A DNA stretch of 64,000 nucleotides. Origin: Streptomyces asiaticus. Its GTDB lineage: Bacteria > Actinomycetota > Actinomycetes > Streptomycetales > Streptomycetaceae. The DNA lies in the NCBI RefSeq assembly GCF_018138715.1, contig NZ_JAGSHX010000006.1, positions 4,216,001 through 4,280,000 on the forward strand, given 5' to 3'. This document shows, piece by piece, positions 23,675 to 32,721 of this stretch. Every line of letters begins with the position of its first letter. The stretch's first letter is position 1. Under the pieces are notes generated by a model, which made no database searches, had not been told where the DNA came from, and was given only the letters and a program-made list of their open reading frames with translations. The position numbers and the translations under genes are program-made.

Positions 23675-26137
23675 ATGGATCCCGCAGCCATAGCCACACT
23701 GGTCCAGGAACTCTTCGTCGCCGACGGGCCGGTGGACCGGCCCGTCCGCATCGCCTCCCTCGTCGCCTTCCAGGGCGACCACCGCACGCTCACCGAACGG
23801 GACCTGCCCCGGATCGCCTCCGCGCTCGTCGAAAACGTCGCGAAGGAGATCGACGTCGACGGGGAGATCGACGATCAGGCGCGGCCCGAGCTGACCGACG
23901 CGCTCGCCCGCACCCTCCACACCCTCGGCACCGTCGACCTGGACGACCTGCGGGCGGTCCGCCTCGGCCCCGGGGCCTTCGCCCGGCACCTGTCCGTCGG
24001 CGCGCCCGACGCCGACGAGGGGCTGGACGCGGCCGACGCCCGGACGCACGCCTCGCTGCGGGAGGCCGTCTGCGCGCACATCCTGCGCTTCCTCACCGTC
24101 CGCTCCCCCTTCGTCACGGCCGCCGAGGACGCCGCGTTCGAGGAGCGCTACGCGCGGGACACCGTGGCCGCCCACGACCATCTGACGATCTACGGCATCG
24201 ATCTGACCCACTCCCCCGACAGCTGGCCGCTGGACGCCGCCTATCTCAGCCTGGAGACCGAGACCGACGGGAGCGGCCCCAGCGCCCCCGCCGAGCAGGC
24301 CCTCGCCGGACGCACCCGGGTGCTGCTGTGGGGCGTGGCGGGGTCGGGCAAGACCACGCTGGTGCAGCGGCTCGCGGTGTCCGTGGCGCGCGGCGACCTC
24401 CCGGCCCCGCTGGAGGGGCTGCGCGGGCGGGTGCCGTTCGTGCTCCCCGTGCGCCGGTTCCGCCGCGACGGCTTCCCGGAGCCGGACGCCTTCCTCTCCG
24501 CCGTCCGCTATCCGCACGCCGCCGCACAGCCGCCGGGCTGGGCCGAGCGGGTGCTCTCGCGCGGGCGCGGGCTGCTGCTCGTGGACGGCGTGGACGAGGC
24601 GCCGGAGGACGAGCGGGAGCGGCTGCGGGAGGCGCTGCGCGAGCTTCCCGCGCGCTATCCGGGAAATGTCTGGCTGGTCACCTCGCGCCCCTCGGCCGTA
24701 CGGGAGAACTGGCTCGCCTCCGAGCGCTTCACCGAGCTGAAACTCTCGCCGCTCAGCCGCGAGGGCGTCACCGCGTTCATCCGACGCTGGCATGCGGCGG
24801 CCCGCCAGGACATCACCGACCAGATGGATCTGGACCGGCTCAGCGGTTACGAGGAAACGCTGCTGGACGCCGTAAGGATTACCCGGGACCTCGGGCGGCT
24901 GGCCACCAATCCACTGATGTGTGGTCTGCTGTGCGCACTGCACCGCGACCGCCGTGGCTATCTGCCGCGCGGCCGGAAAGCCCTCTATGACGCGGCCCTT
25001 TCCATGCTCCTGGAACGGCGCGACCGCGAGCGCGCCATGCTGCCGCCGGATGGAATCGACCTCCCCCAGGAACCGAAGATCCGGCTGCTCCAGAAGCTGG
25101 CGCACTGGATGCTCGTCAACGGCCGGTCCGAAATGGACCGGGCCACCGCCCTCGAGACGCTCGGCCGGTACATCCCGGCCATTCCGCACGCGGCGCGGCA
25201 GGGCGGGCCGGAGGAGATCTACCGCCATCTGCTCAACCGGACCGGTCTATTGCGCGAGCCCACACCCGGTTCGGTCGATTTCGTGCACCGAACGTTCCAG
25301 GACTATCTCAGCGCGAGAGCGGTCGTCGAACGGCACGATTTTGACTTCCTGATCGACCACGCGCACCTGGACGACTGGGAAGAAGTGATCAGAATGTCCG
25401 TCTCCCTCGCCCGTCCCGATGAATGCGCCTACCTCCTGGAGGGGCTGCTGGCGGCCCGAAAAGACGCCCGGCCGGTCCATGCTCGCCATCGCAAACTCCT
25501 GGCGGCCGCATGTCTGGAACACGCTACGGAGCTGGACCCCGAGGTGCGTTCCCGGGTGCATCGCTATACCCGTGATCTGGTACGCCCGACCTCGCTGGAA
25601 GGGGCCCGAGCGCTGGGCTGGATCGGGCCTATCGTGCTGGAAATGCTGCCCGATCCCAGCGGGGTATCCGACGAGGAGGCCCACCGGCTGGCCGTCACCG
25701 CCACCTCGATAGCCGACGACCGCGCGATCGACTATCTGGTGCGGCTGCGGGACCGTGCCTCCTGGGCGGTACGGGCGCAGCTCGCGGGCGCCTGGCGGCG
25801 ATATGACACCGACCGTTACGCCGAGGAAATCATCGCCCATCTCGATGAGCGGGAACTCGACTTTCCGGTGTCGGACCCGGAGGAGCTGCGGGCGCTGCGC
25901 CGGCTGGGCGGCCGCCCCTGCGTCCAGATAGCCGGGGCGCTCACCCGGGAGCAGCTCACCGAGGGCCTGGTGGCCGAGCGGCTGACCGAGCTGTGGCTCG
26001 CCTACGACCTGGGCGCGGATCTGGACCTGAGCTGGCTGGCCGCCTTCCCGCAGCTGGAGATCCTGCGGCTGAGCCACCGCAACGCGGAGGTGACCGGCGT
26101 CCCCGAGGGCGTCCAGGTCATCGTGGCGGGCGCGTGA
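23675..26137 (+). CDS. NACHT-domain STAND ATPase, candidate antiphage sensor
   Basis: An 820-residue signal-transduction ATPase. A helical N-terminal domain (about residues 1-190) precedes the NACHT core: Walker A in LLWGVAGSGKTTLVQRL near 212, Walker B in RGLLLVDGVDEAPEDERERL, the sensor strand NVWLVTSRPSAVRENWL, and the winged-helix part ending VDFVHRTFQDYLSARAVVER. The C-terminal 300 residues are alpha-helical repeats ending in a short leucine-rich piece (LTELWLAYDLGADLDLSWLA, QLEILRLSHRNAEVTGVPEG). Bacterial NACHT proteins include proven phage-defence ATPases; no toxic effector domain is obvious, so the N-terminal domain may be the effector. The gene stands alone between a TetR pair and clpC. 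The ATG follows a GGGGGGAC run. Confidence 0.85.
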   Translation: MDPAAIATLVQELFVADGPVDRPVRIASLVAFQGDHRTLTERDLPRIASALVENVAKEIDVDGEIDDQARPELTDALARTLHTLGTVDLDDLRAVRLGPGAFARHLSVGAPDADEGLDAADARTHASLREAVCAHILRFLTVRSPFVTAAEDAAFEERYARDTVAAHDHLTIYGIDLTHSPDSWPLDAAYLSLETETDGSGPSAPAEQALAGRTRVLLWGVAGSGKTTLVQRLAVSVARGDLPAPLEGLRGRVPFVLPVRRFRRDGFPEPDAFLSAVRYPHAAAQPPGWAERVLSRGRGLLLVDGVDEAPEDERERLREALRELPARYPGNVWLVTSRPSAVRENWLASERFTELKLSPLSREGVTAFIRRWHAAARQDITDQMDLDRLSGYEETLLDAVRITRDLGRLATNPLMCGLLCALHRDRRGYLPRGRKALYDAALSMLLERRDRERAMLPPDGIDLPQEPKIRLLQKLAHWMLVNGRSEMDRATALETLGRYIPAIPHAARQGGPEEIYRHLLNRTGLLREPTPGSVDFVHRTFQDYLSARAVVERHDFDFLIDHAHLDDWEEVIRMSVSLARPDECAYLLEGLLAARKDARPVHARHRKLLAAACLEHATELDPEVRSRVHRYTRDLVRPTSLEGARALGWIGPIVLEMLPDPSGVSDEEAHRLAVTATSIADDRAIDYLVRLRDRASWAVRAQLAGAWRRYDTDRYAEEIIAHLDERELDFPVSDPEELRALRRLGGRPCVQIAGALTREQLTEGLVAERLTELWLAYDLGADLDLSWLAAFPQLEILRLSHRNAEVTGVPEGVQVIVAGA

Positions 26138-26227
26138 GGGGCCCCGGAGGGGTTGTAGGGGGTGGGGACCTACCCGGCCTCCCGGGGCGTCACAGGGCGT
26201 CACAGGGCCGCTCAGGACGCGCCCGCA

Positions 26228-26305
26228 CGGCACCCACACAAGGCGGCACCCACGCAAGACAGCACCCGCACAAAGCGGCACCCACGCCATGCGGCACCCG
26301 CCCAA
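26228..26305. repeat. Degenerate 16-18-bp repeat between NACHT and clpC
   Basis: Five imperfect units built on CGGCACCCACGCAAG between two convergent genes, directly before the clpC terminator hairpin. No function is apparent. Confidence 0.6.
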
Positions 26306-26310
26306 AAGGG

Positions 26311-26345
26311 GGCCGCCCCGGACCGGGAAACGGTCCGGGGCGGCC
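26311..26345. terminator. Strong terminator of clpC
   Basis: Perfect 15-base arms GGCCGCCCCGGACCG / CGGTCCGGGGCGGCC with a five-base loop, 23 bases after the clpC stop. On the minus strand it is followed by CCCCTTTT, close to an intrinsic terminator, and it can also stop transcription from the NACHT side. Confidence 0.85.
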
Positions 26346-26368
26346 CTGAGGCGACAGACGACTCCGCG

Positions 26369-28894
26369 TCACGCCTCCTTGCTCAGGTTCGGGCCCGCGC
26401 CACCGGCGGCGGACTCGATCGGCGGGGTGTCCGGCAGCGCCGACTTCTCCTCGCCGCGGAAGGTGAACTTCTTCTCCTCACCCTCGCCCTCGGTGTCCAC
26501 GACCACGATGTGGCCCGGACGCAGCTCGCCGAAGAGGATCTTCTCCGAGAGGATGTCCTCGACCTCGCGCTGGATCGTCCGGCGCAGCGGCCGGGCGCCC
26601 AGGACCGGGTCGTAGCCCCGCTTGGCCAGCAGCTTCTTGGCGTCACCGCTGAGCTCGATGCCCATGTCGCGGTCCTTGAGCCGCTCGTCCACCTTGGCGA
26701 TCATGAGGTCGACGATCTGGATGATGTCGTCCTCGGTGAGCTGGTGGAAGACCACGGTGTCATCGACACGGTTCAGGAACTCGGGGCGGAAGTGCTGCTT
26801 CAGCTCCTCGTTGACCTTGGCCTTCATCCGCTCGTAGCCGGTCTTCACATCGCCCTGGGCGGCGAAGCCCAGGTTGAAGCCCTTGGAGATGTCCCGGGTG
26901 CCGAGGTTGGTGGTCATGATGATCACCGTGTTCTTGAAGTCCACGACCCGGCCCTGGGAGTCGGTCAGCCGACCGTCCTCCAGGATCTGGAGCAGCGAGT
27001 TGAAGATGTCCGGGTGGGCCTTCTCGACCTCGTCGAAGAGGACCACGGAGAACGGCTTGCGGCGCACCTTCTCGGTGAGCTGGCCGCCCTCCTCGTAGCC
27101 CACGTATCCGGGCGGGGAGCCGAAGAGCCGCGAGACGGTGTGCTTCTCGCTGAACTCCGACATGTCGAGCGAGATCATCGCGTCCTCGTCGCCGAAGAGG
27201 AACTCGGCGAGGGTCTTGCTGAGCTCGGTCTTACCGACACCGGACGGGCCCGCGAAGATGAACGAGCCACCGGGGCGCTTGGGGTCCTTGAGGCCCGCAC
27301 GCGTGCGCCGGATGGCCTGGGAGAGCGCCTTGATGGCGTCCTTCTGGCCGATGACGCGCTTGTGCAGCTCGTCCTCCATGCGCAGCAGCCGGGAGGACTC
27401 CTCCTCGGTGAGCTTGAAGACCGGGATGCCGGTGGCCGTGGCCAGGACCTCGGCGATCAGCTCCTCGTCGACCTCGGCGACGACGTCCATGTCGCCGGCC
27501 TTCCACTCCTTCTCCCGCTTCGCCTTGGCGGCCAGGAGCTGCTTCTCCTTGTCGCGCAGGCCCGCGGCCATCTCGAAGTCCTGCGAGTCGATCGCGGACT
27601 CCTTCTCCCGGCGCACATCGGCGATCTTCTCGTCGAATTCGCGCAGGTCCGGCGGTGCGGTCATCCGGCGGATCCGCATCCGGGAACCGGCCTCGTCGAT
27701 CAGGTCGATCGCCTTGTCCGGCAGGAAGCGGTCCGAGATGTAGCGGTCGGCCAGGGTGGCGGCCGCGACCAGGGCCGAGTCCGTGATCGAGACGCGGTGG
27801 TGCGCCTCGTAGCGGTCCCGCAGACCCTTGAGGATCTCGATGGTGTGCGGCAGCGACGGCTCGGCGACCTGGATGGGCTGGAAGCGGCGCTCCAGGGCCG
27901 CGTCCTTCTCCAGGTACTTGCGGTACTCGTCGAGCGTGGTCGCGCCGATGGTCTGGAGCTCGCCCCGCGCCAGCATCGGCTTCAGGATGCTCGCGGCATC
28001 GATCGCGCCCTCGGCGGCACCCGCACCCACCAGGGTGTGGAGCTCGTCGATGAACAGGATGATGTCGCCGCGGGTGCGGATCTCCTTGAGCACCTTCTTC
28101 AGGCGCTCCTCGAAGTCACCGCGGTAGCGGGAGCCGGCGACCAGGGCGCCCAGGTCCAGGGTGTAGAGGTGCTTGTCCTTGAGGGTCTCGGGCACCTCGC
28201 CCTTGACGATGGCCTGGGCAAGGCCCTCGACGACCGCCGTCTTGCCGACGCCGGGCTCGCCGATGAGGACCGGGTTGTTCTTGGTGCGGCGCGAGAGCAC
28301 CTGCATGACCCGCTCGATCTCCTTCTCGCGCCCGATGACCGGGTCGAGCTTGGATTCGCGGGCGGCCTGGGTGAGATTGCGGCCGAACTGGTCCAGGACG
28401 AGCGAGGTGGAGGGCGTGCCCTCCGCCGGGCCGCCGGCGGTGGCGGCCTCCTTGCCCTGGTAGCCGGAGAGCAGCTGGATGACCTGCTGCCGCACCCGGT
28501 TCAGATCGGCACCCAGCTTCACGAGGACCTGGGCGGCGACGCCCTCACCCTCGCGGATCAGGCCGAGCAGGATGTGCTCCGTGCCGATGTAGTTGTGGCC
28601 GAGCTGAAGGGCCTCGCGGAGCGACAGCTCCAGGACCTTCTTGGCACGGGGGGTGAAGGGGATGTGCCCGGACGGGGCCTGCTGCCCCTGCCCGATGATC
28701 TCCTCCACCTGCTGGCGGACCGCCTCGAGCGAAATCCCGAGGCTCTCCAGGGCCTTAGCGGCGACACCCTCACCCTCGTGGATCAGGCCCAGGAGGATGT
28801 GTTCGGTGCCGATGTAGTTGTGGTTGAGCATCCGGGCTTCTTCCTGAGCCAGGACGACAACCCGCCGCGCACGGTCGGTGAACCTCTCGAACAT
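26369..28894 (-). CDS. clpC: ATP-dependent Clp protease ATPase subunit ClpC
   Basis: AAA+ unfoldase that feeds substrates to ClpP. 841 residues in the usual order: two N-terminal ClpN repeats (both contain [14 protein letters not shown]), AAA1 with [15 protein letters not shown] and [14 protein letters not shown], a middle coiled coil with a UVR-type motif ([20 protein letters not shown]), AAA2 with [19 protein letters not shown] and [20 protein letters not shown], and the ClpP-docking loop (NLGFAAQG). The ATG ([11 protein letters not shown]) has GAGGAG ten bases upstream. A ClgR-type operator lies about 240 bases upstream, so it is likely induced with the other clp genes. Confidence 0.97.
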   Translation of the reverse strand: MFERFTDRARRVVVLAQEEARMLNHNYIGTEHILLGLIHEGEGVAAKALESLGISLEAVRQQVEEIIGQGQQAPSGHIPFTPRAKKVLELSLREALQLGHNYIGTEHILLGLIREGEGVAAQVLVKLGADLNRVRQQVIQLLSGYQGKEAATAGGPAEGTPSTSLVLDQFGRNLTQAARESKLDPVIGREKEIERVMQVLSRRTKNNPVLIGEPGVGKTAVVEGLAQAIVKGEVPETLKDKHLYTLDLGALVAGSRYRGDFEERLKKVLKEIRTRGDIILFIDELHTLVGAGAAEGAIDAASILKPMLARGELQTIGATTLDEYRKYLEKDAALERRFQPIQVAEPSLPHTIEILKGLRDRYEAHHRVSITDSALVAAATLADRYISDRFLPDKAIDLIDEAGSRMRIRRMTAPPDLREFDEKIADVRREKESAIDSQDFEMAAGLRDKEKQLLAAKAKREKEWKAGDMDVVAEVDEELIAEVLATATGIPVFKLTEEESSRLLRMEDELHKRVIGQKDAIKALSQAIRRTRAGLKDPKRPGGSFIFAGPSGVGKTELSKTLAEFLFGDEDAMISLDMSEFSEKHTVSRLFGSPPGYVGYEEGGQLTEKVRRKPFSVVLFDEVEKAHPDIFNSLLQILEDGRLTDSQGRVVDFKNTVIIMTTNLGTRDISKGFNLGFAAQGDVKTGYERMKAKVNEELKQHFRPEFLNRVDDTVVFHQLTEDDIIQIVDLMIAKVDERLKDRDMGIELSGDAKKLLAKRGYDPVLGARPLRRTIQREVEDILSEKILFGELRPGHIVVVDTEGEGEEKKFTFRGEEKSALPDTPPIESAAGGAGPNLSKEA

Positions 28895-29373
28895 CGTTAA
28901 TCGCTCCTCAGAGCGGTCAGAAAGATCGGGGACGATCCCCTCCCTGTCCTTCCGCATGCTAGTCCCGCAACCCGGGACAGCTCATTCCAACTGCCGACAA
29001 CCGTCCGGATCACCCCCGCTCGCACGGGGCAAACAGCACTGGCCTCCTGCCCGAACAGCCGACAACTGCTTCAACCCGATGGTGCGAGACGATGTTCCCG
29101 CAGGCCAGGCATCTACGCCCACCGTCAGTACGCCGATGGCGAACGCCGCTTCCTCCCGACACGCGGACCGCCCCTCCCCACTAGGGATGTCTTACCCGCA
29201 AGCACAGATACTCCATGCCGCGGGGGCCGGTTCCATCCGCTATGGGCGAACAACCTTGCGTCCGTTCACCGGCCCTGTAGGGCCCCTTACGGGTACGGGG
29301 CGCTTACGGTCCGGTACGGAACGTCATCGCGTAGGGAGATCATCACGTACGACGGAGATCATCACGGACGAAC
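28895..29373. other. clpC 5' region and intergenic stretch
   Basis: A 479-base gene-free region between divergent clpC and the next gene. It holds a ClgR-type box, two copies of GCCGACAAC, and at 29335-29371 two copies of GGAGATCATCACGNACGA spaced 19 bases apart just before the neighbouring gene, which could be a regulator-binding pair. No small ORF with a good ribosome-binding site was seen. Confidence 0.6.
29127..29144 (-). promoter_or_regulatory. ClgR operator upstream of clpC
   Basis: On the minus strand the site reads GTTCGCCATCGGCG, an exact match to the Streptomyces ClgR box GTTCGC-N5-GCG. It also fits the corynebacterial form WNNWCGCYNANRGCGWWS at every position. ClgR activates clp genes in actinomycetes, and the site lies in the clpC 5' region. 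Confidence 0.8.
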
Positions 29374-30015
29374 GTGAACCGCCCGCGTAACCAAGCGGGC
29401 GGGCGGGGAGTTCTGCCGGGCATGATCCTCAGGGCCCACGGCGCGGAGCCGTCCGCACCGGCCGCCCGGTCACGCTGGTACGAGCGGGAGCTGGGCTGGC
29501 CGACGGCCGGCAGCGATCCCGTCGAATTGCTCACGGGGGTGGCCTTCGACGTCATCGAACTGCCGGCCGTGGCCGGTTTCGCGATGCTGCGGCGCGTACC
29601 GCGGACCGGTCCGGTCGCGGTGGAGGGTGCCTGGATGCGGCTCCTGGTGGCCACCGGCAGCGCGGACGAGCTTCCGGGGCTGCTCGACTGGCTGGAGTGG
29701 GGCGGTGTGGCCCTGGACCTGGGCGCGATCGGCGCCGGAGGCCGGATCACCGCGCCATGCCCCGCCCACTGCCGGCCACCGTCCCTGGCCGCCGGGGCTC
29801 CCGGTGAGCGATGCCCGCAGGAGGCCGCTGTATGGCTGCGACCTCCCGACGCGAAGGGCGAGGTGGAGCCGACGCTGCCGAGGGCAGGCTTCGGGGGCGA
29901 TGGGGGCGCCCCCGATCTCGTACGGCTCGTGAGCACGGCGGCCACGGAGTGCCACCGAGCCCGGTTGGTGCGAGCCCTGCCACTGCCCAGACAGCGGCGA
30001 GCCGGGGAAGGGTGA
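29374..30015 (+). CDS. SCO3374-family protein (primase/polymerase N-domain-like)
   Basis: About 213 residues from a GTG start, or 197 from an internal ATG (at 29422) that has GGGGAG upstream; the start is unresolved. The segment SRWYERELGWPTAGSDPVEL and the block VAFDVIELPAVAGFAMLRRV resemble the N-terminal fold of bifunctional DNA primase/polymerase-like proteins common in streptomycetes. No catalytic metal site is obvious, so it may be non-enzymatic. From memory an equivalent gene lies between clpC and lsr2 in S. coelicolor. It ends five bases from the convergent lsr2 stop. Confidence 0.78.
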   Translation: MNRPRNQAGGRGVLPGMILRAHGAEPSAPAARSRWYERELGWPTAGSDPVELLTGVAFDVIELPAVAGFAMLRRVPRTGPVAVEGAWMRLLVATGSADELPGLLDWLEWGGVALDLGAIGAGGRITAPCPAHCRPPSLAAGAPGERCPQEAAVWLRPPDAKGEVEPTLPRAGFGGDGGAPDLVRLVSTAATECHRARLVRALPLPRQRRAGEG

Positions 30016-30020
30016 CGCGC

Positions 30021-30359
30021 TCAGCCGTTGGCCTTCTCGTACGCCTCACGGACGGTCGCCGGAACACGGCCGCGGTCGTTGACCTCGTAGCCGTTCTCCT
30101 TCGCCCAGGCGCGGATCTTCGCGGTGTCCTGACCGGCACCACCCGCCGCCGCGCGCGCCTTGCCCCGGCCGCCGGAGGCCCGGCCACCGGTGCGCCGGCC
30201 GCCCTTGGTGTACGGCTCCAGGGCGTCACGGAGCTTGTCCGCGTTGGTGGTGGTGAGGTCGATCTCGTAGCTCTTGCCGTCCAGAGCGAACGTCACGGTC
30301 TCGTCCGCCTCGCCGCCGTCGAGGTCGTCGACAAGAAGGACCTGAACCTTCTGTGCCAT
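30021..30359 (-). CDS. lsr2: Lsr2 nucleoid-associated protein
   Basis: A 112-residue H-NS-like xenogeneic silencer that bridges AT-rich DNA and represses specialised-metabolite clusters and acquired genes. The N-terminal dimerisation domain starts MAQKVQVLLVDDLDGGEADE with ETVTFALDGKSYEIDLTTTN. A basic Gly/Arg linker (TGGRASGGRGKARAAAGG) leads to the C-terminal DNA-binding domain with the AT-hook-like NDRGRVPATVREAYEKA. The ATG has AAAGGAA upstream. The 220-base upstream region contains one of the most A/T-rich patches in the window (around 30430-30476), which suggests self-binding. Confidence 0.97.
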   Translation of the reverse strand: MAQKVQVLLVDDLDGGEADETVTFALDGKSYEIDLTTTNADKLRDALEPYTKGGRRTGGRASGGRGKARAAAGGAGQDTAKIRAWAKENGYEVNDRGRVPATVREAYEKANG

Positions 30360-30580
30360 GGGGTTCCTTTCAGGGAAAACGGGGGGCTCGGGGGCACGGC
30401 GTTAGCCGCTGATGACTCACCCCCCAGGTAATTACACTACGAGAGAATAGGAAACCGCTTTTCCCGGAAAAACACAAACCCCTCGCGAGGGTTCGACCGA
30501 TCCACCAAGCGGGAAGGCTCATGGAAGGTCATGTTCCGGAGCTATGTGATAGGGGAGCGATTCGGACATAGGGCCCGCGA

Positions 30581-31102
30581 TCACAGTTGCAGAAGCATCC
30601 GGCTGTTGCCAAGGGTGTTCGGCTTCACCCGTTCGAGACCCAGGAACTCGGCGACGCCCTCGTCATAGGAACGCAGGAGCTCGCTGTAGACATCGCCGTC
30701 GACCGGCGTCTCGCCGATCTCCACGAAGCCGTGCTTGGTGAAGAACTCGACTTCGAAGGTGAGGCAGAAAATGCGCCGCACGCCCAGCCAGCGCGCGGTC
30801 TGTAGCAGCTTGTCAAGCACCAGATGCCCTACACCGGTGCCCTTGAGAGTCCGATCGACGGCGAGAGTGCGGACCTCCGCGAGGTCTTCCCACATGACGT
30901 GCAGCGCTCCACAGCCAATGACCTCAGCGTCGTCGTCGCGCTCGGCGACCCAGAACTCCTGGATGTCCTCGTAAAGCGTCACGGTGGCTTTGTCGAGCAG
31001 GATGCGATCGTCCACGTACGAGTCGATGAGACGGCGCACTGCCCGAACATCGCTGGTCCGGGCACGGCGGACGGTGACTACTTTTGATAGTGGGGAGGAC
31101 AT
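30581..31102 (-). CDS. Amino-acid N-acetyltransferase (short ArgA type)
   Basis: A 173-residue GNAT protein resembling the stand-alone N-acetylglutamate synthase of actinobacteria (Rv2747 type) that starts arginine synthesis. Landmarks: VRRARTSDVRAVRRLIDSYV, FWVAERDDDAEVIGCGALHV, MWEDLAEVRTLAVDRTLKGT with GVGHLVLDKLLQTARWLGV (acetyl-CoA loop), and IFCLTFEVEFFTKHGFVEIG. It lacks the amino-acid-kinase half of the enterobacterial enzyme. It lies upstream of lsr2 on the same strand, with 221 bases between. Confidence 0.85.
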   Translation of the reverse strand: MSSPLSKVVTVRRARTSDVRAVRRLIDSYVDDRILLDKATVTLYEDIQEFWVAERDDDAEVIGCGALHVMWEDLAEVRTLAVDRTLKGTGVGHLVLDKLLQTARWLGVRRIFCLTFEVEFFTKHGFVEIGETPVDGDVYSELLRSYDEGVAEFLGLERVKPNTLGNSRMLLQL

Positions 31103-31124
31103 GAGCGGACGCTATCGCCCCGTG

Positions 31125-31520
31125 TCATCGCCCCGACTCACCGGGGCTCTCCCCCGGCTCCCCCAGTTGTGCGACGCGCATGGCATCCCGTAGTGCGTCG
31201 CGCTGCTCTTCGGACATCATCCCGAAGAACGCGACGAGTGCGGCCGCCGGGTTGTCACTGGTCGACCACGCTTCGTTCATCAGTGCGGCCGAGTAGGCGG
31301 CGCGCGTGGAGACCGCGGCATATCGATAGGCGCGGCCTTCCACCTCGCGGCGCAGCCAGCCCTTGTGATGCAGGTTGTCCATTACGGTCATGACCGTCGT
31401 GTAGGCGATCGAGCGTTCCCGCTGAAGGTCTTCCAGGACTTCCCGGACCGTGACCGGGCGGTTCCACTTCCACACCCGCGTCATGACCGCGTCTTCGAGA
31501 TCTCCCAATGGCCGAGGCAC
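31125..31520 (-). CDS. BlaI/MecI/CopY-family repressor
   Basis: A 131-residue winged-helix regulator: PLGDLEDAVMTRVWKWNRPV, TVREVLEDLQRERSIAYTTV, MTVMDNLHHKGWLRREVEGR form the typical N-terminal wHTH, followed by a dimerisation helix. I chose the GTG that gives VPRPLGDLED: a TATTAT box ends seven bases before it, consistent with a leaderless mRNA; the frame is open 69 bases further upstream. No BlaR1-like sensor protease is adjacent, so the signal is unknown. The stop is 22 bases from the start of the acetyltransferase downstream on the same strand. Confidence 0.88.
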   Translation of the reverse strand: MPRPLGDLEDAVMTRVWKWNRPVTVREVLEDLQRERSIAYTTVMTVMDNLHHKGWLRREVEGRAYRYAAVSTRAAYSAALMNEAWSTSDNPAAALVAFFGMMSEEQRDALRDAMRVAQLGEPGESPGESGR

Positions 31521-31640
31521 ACCGAGAATAATAGTGGGAGATGTCCTGAATGTCCGGCGGGTTGGACGGTTGGACGGGAAAAGCCGCACGCCCCGGGACG
31601 CGACGCGTCCGCGGGGCGTGGTCCGGCGTGATCGGTCCGA

Positions 31641-31823
31641 TCAGGAGGTCTCGCGCTCCGGCGCCGGGCGCTCGGCCTCGGCGTGGGCCGCCAGCGCGGC
31701 GTCCACCGCGGCGTCCTCCTTGGACTTGTTGGCGCCGCCCTGGCTCTTCACCATCGTCACGATGAGCGCGGTGAAGGCAACGGCCATCACCACGGGCGGG
31801 ACCAGCGCGGAGACGTAATCCAT
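31641..31823 (-). CDS. Small single-pass membrane protein
   Basis: A 60-residue protein, MDYVSALVPPVVMAVAFTAL continuing IVTMVKSQGG, with one membrane segment near residues 6-25 and a charged Ala/Glu-rich tail. The start is well supported by AAAAGGAGG nine bases upstream. No function is known to me; similar small proteins sit at this position in other streptomycetes from memory. Confidence 0.8.
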   Translation of the reverse strand: MDYVSALVPPVVMAVAFTALIVTMVKSQGGANKSKEDAAVDAALAAHAEAERPAPERETS

Positions 31824-31926
31824 GGCTCTCGGCCTCCTTTTGCTCGAGACCACCAGATTACGCGGCGCGTCGCGGCCTCCCGGAGCCGGGCACCGGTCCC
31901 GGGCGGGGCGCCCGCGGGGCGGCAGG

Positions 31927-32721
31927 TCAGGCGGAGCGGGTCCCGGCGCCGGACGCGAGCCTCGACTCGTGCTCCGGGGGCGGCGAGGGGCGGCGGCGCT
32001 TGGGCGGGAAGACCTCCGCCGGCGTGGGCACCGGACGCCCCGGGCGCGGCGCCCGGCGGCCCGGCTCCCTCCGCTTCGGCTCCTCGCGGTCGCCGTGCTC
32101 CGGCGGCGTGGGCTTCTTACGGGGCTCACGCTTCTGCTCGTCGGACTGGAGCGCGGCCCCGGGCCCCCTCCGGGCGGCCCCCTGCGCGGCCGTCCCGGAC
32201 GCCGCCGAGACCCCGCCGGGCAGGGCGCGCAGCCGGGGCGCCACGGGGGGCGTACGCGGCTCCACGGCGGCGCCGACGGCACCGGCGCGCTCACCGGCGC
32301 GCTCCGCGAGCCGGGCGCGTACGCCCCGCTCGGCAAGGCGCTCGCAGTGGCTCAGCAGCGCGCGCCGGCGCGTCGCCTCACCGCCCCCGGCGGCCGACCC
32401 GCACAGCGCGCGGAGCGCGGCCAGATCCTCGGCCAGCGGCTCATAACCGGCCGCCAGGGCGCCCTGGAGGTGCTCGAGATAGCCGACGGCTGCGCCGGGC
32501 AGGGCGGCGCGGTAGCGGGCGAGCTCGTCGAGCAGGAACGCTCGCAGCCGCCCGCCCTCGCGGACCGCTTCGTCCACGGCCTCGGCGAGCCGGAGACAGT
32601 CCTGGACCTCCTCCGCCCGGTCCGGGCCGAGGGGGCCGGCGGAGGGGGTGACGGGGTCGGGTTGGAGGGCGATGGCGAGGGCGCGTCGGAGCACACGCAG
32701 CTCATCCGCACTGAACGCCAT
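31927..32721 (-). CDS. Hypothetical protein with helical N-domain and basic disordered tail
   Basis: About 264 residues. The first 130 are helical and leucine-rich (MAFSADELRVLRRALAIALQ, RAEEVQDCLRLAEAVDEAVR, LRAFLLDELARYRAALPGAA); the rest is Pro/Arg/Lys-rich low complexity (EQKREPRKKPTPPEHGDREE) and probably disordered. I do not recognise a family with known function. An in-frame ATG 30 bases upstream gives MPTPYGSRGG. It is transcribed in the same direction as coaX but behind a strong hairpin. Confidence 0.7.
   Translation of the reverse strand: MAFSADELRVLRRALAIALQPDPVTPSAGPLGPDRAEEVQDCLRLAEAVDEAVREGGRLRAFLLDELARYRAALPGAAVGYLEHLQGALAAGYEPLAEDLAALRALCGSAAGGGEATRRRALLSHCERLAERGVRARLAERAGERAGAVGAAVEPRTPPVAPRLRALPGGVSAASGTAAQGAARRGPGAALQSDEQKREPRKKPTPPEHGDREEPKRREPGRRAPRPGRPVPTPAEVFPPKRRRPSPPPEHESRLASGAGTRSA

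Noticed and set aside
26162..28900. A 912-codon plus-strand frame opposite clpC
   Set aside because: It is the exact antisense of ClpC, whose motifs are complete; the frame is open only because of codon bias.
31125..31520. A BlaI-BlaR beta-lactam sensing pair
   Set aside because: The repressor is present, but no BlaR1/MecR1 sensor or beta-lactamase gene lies nearby.
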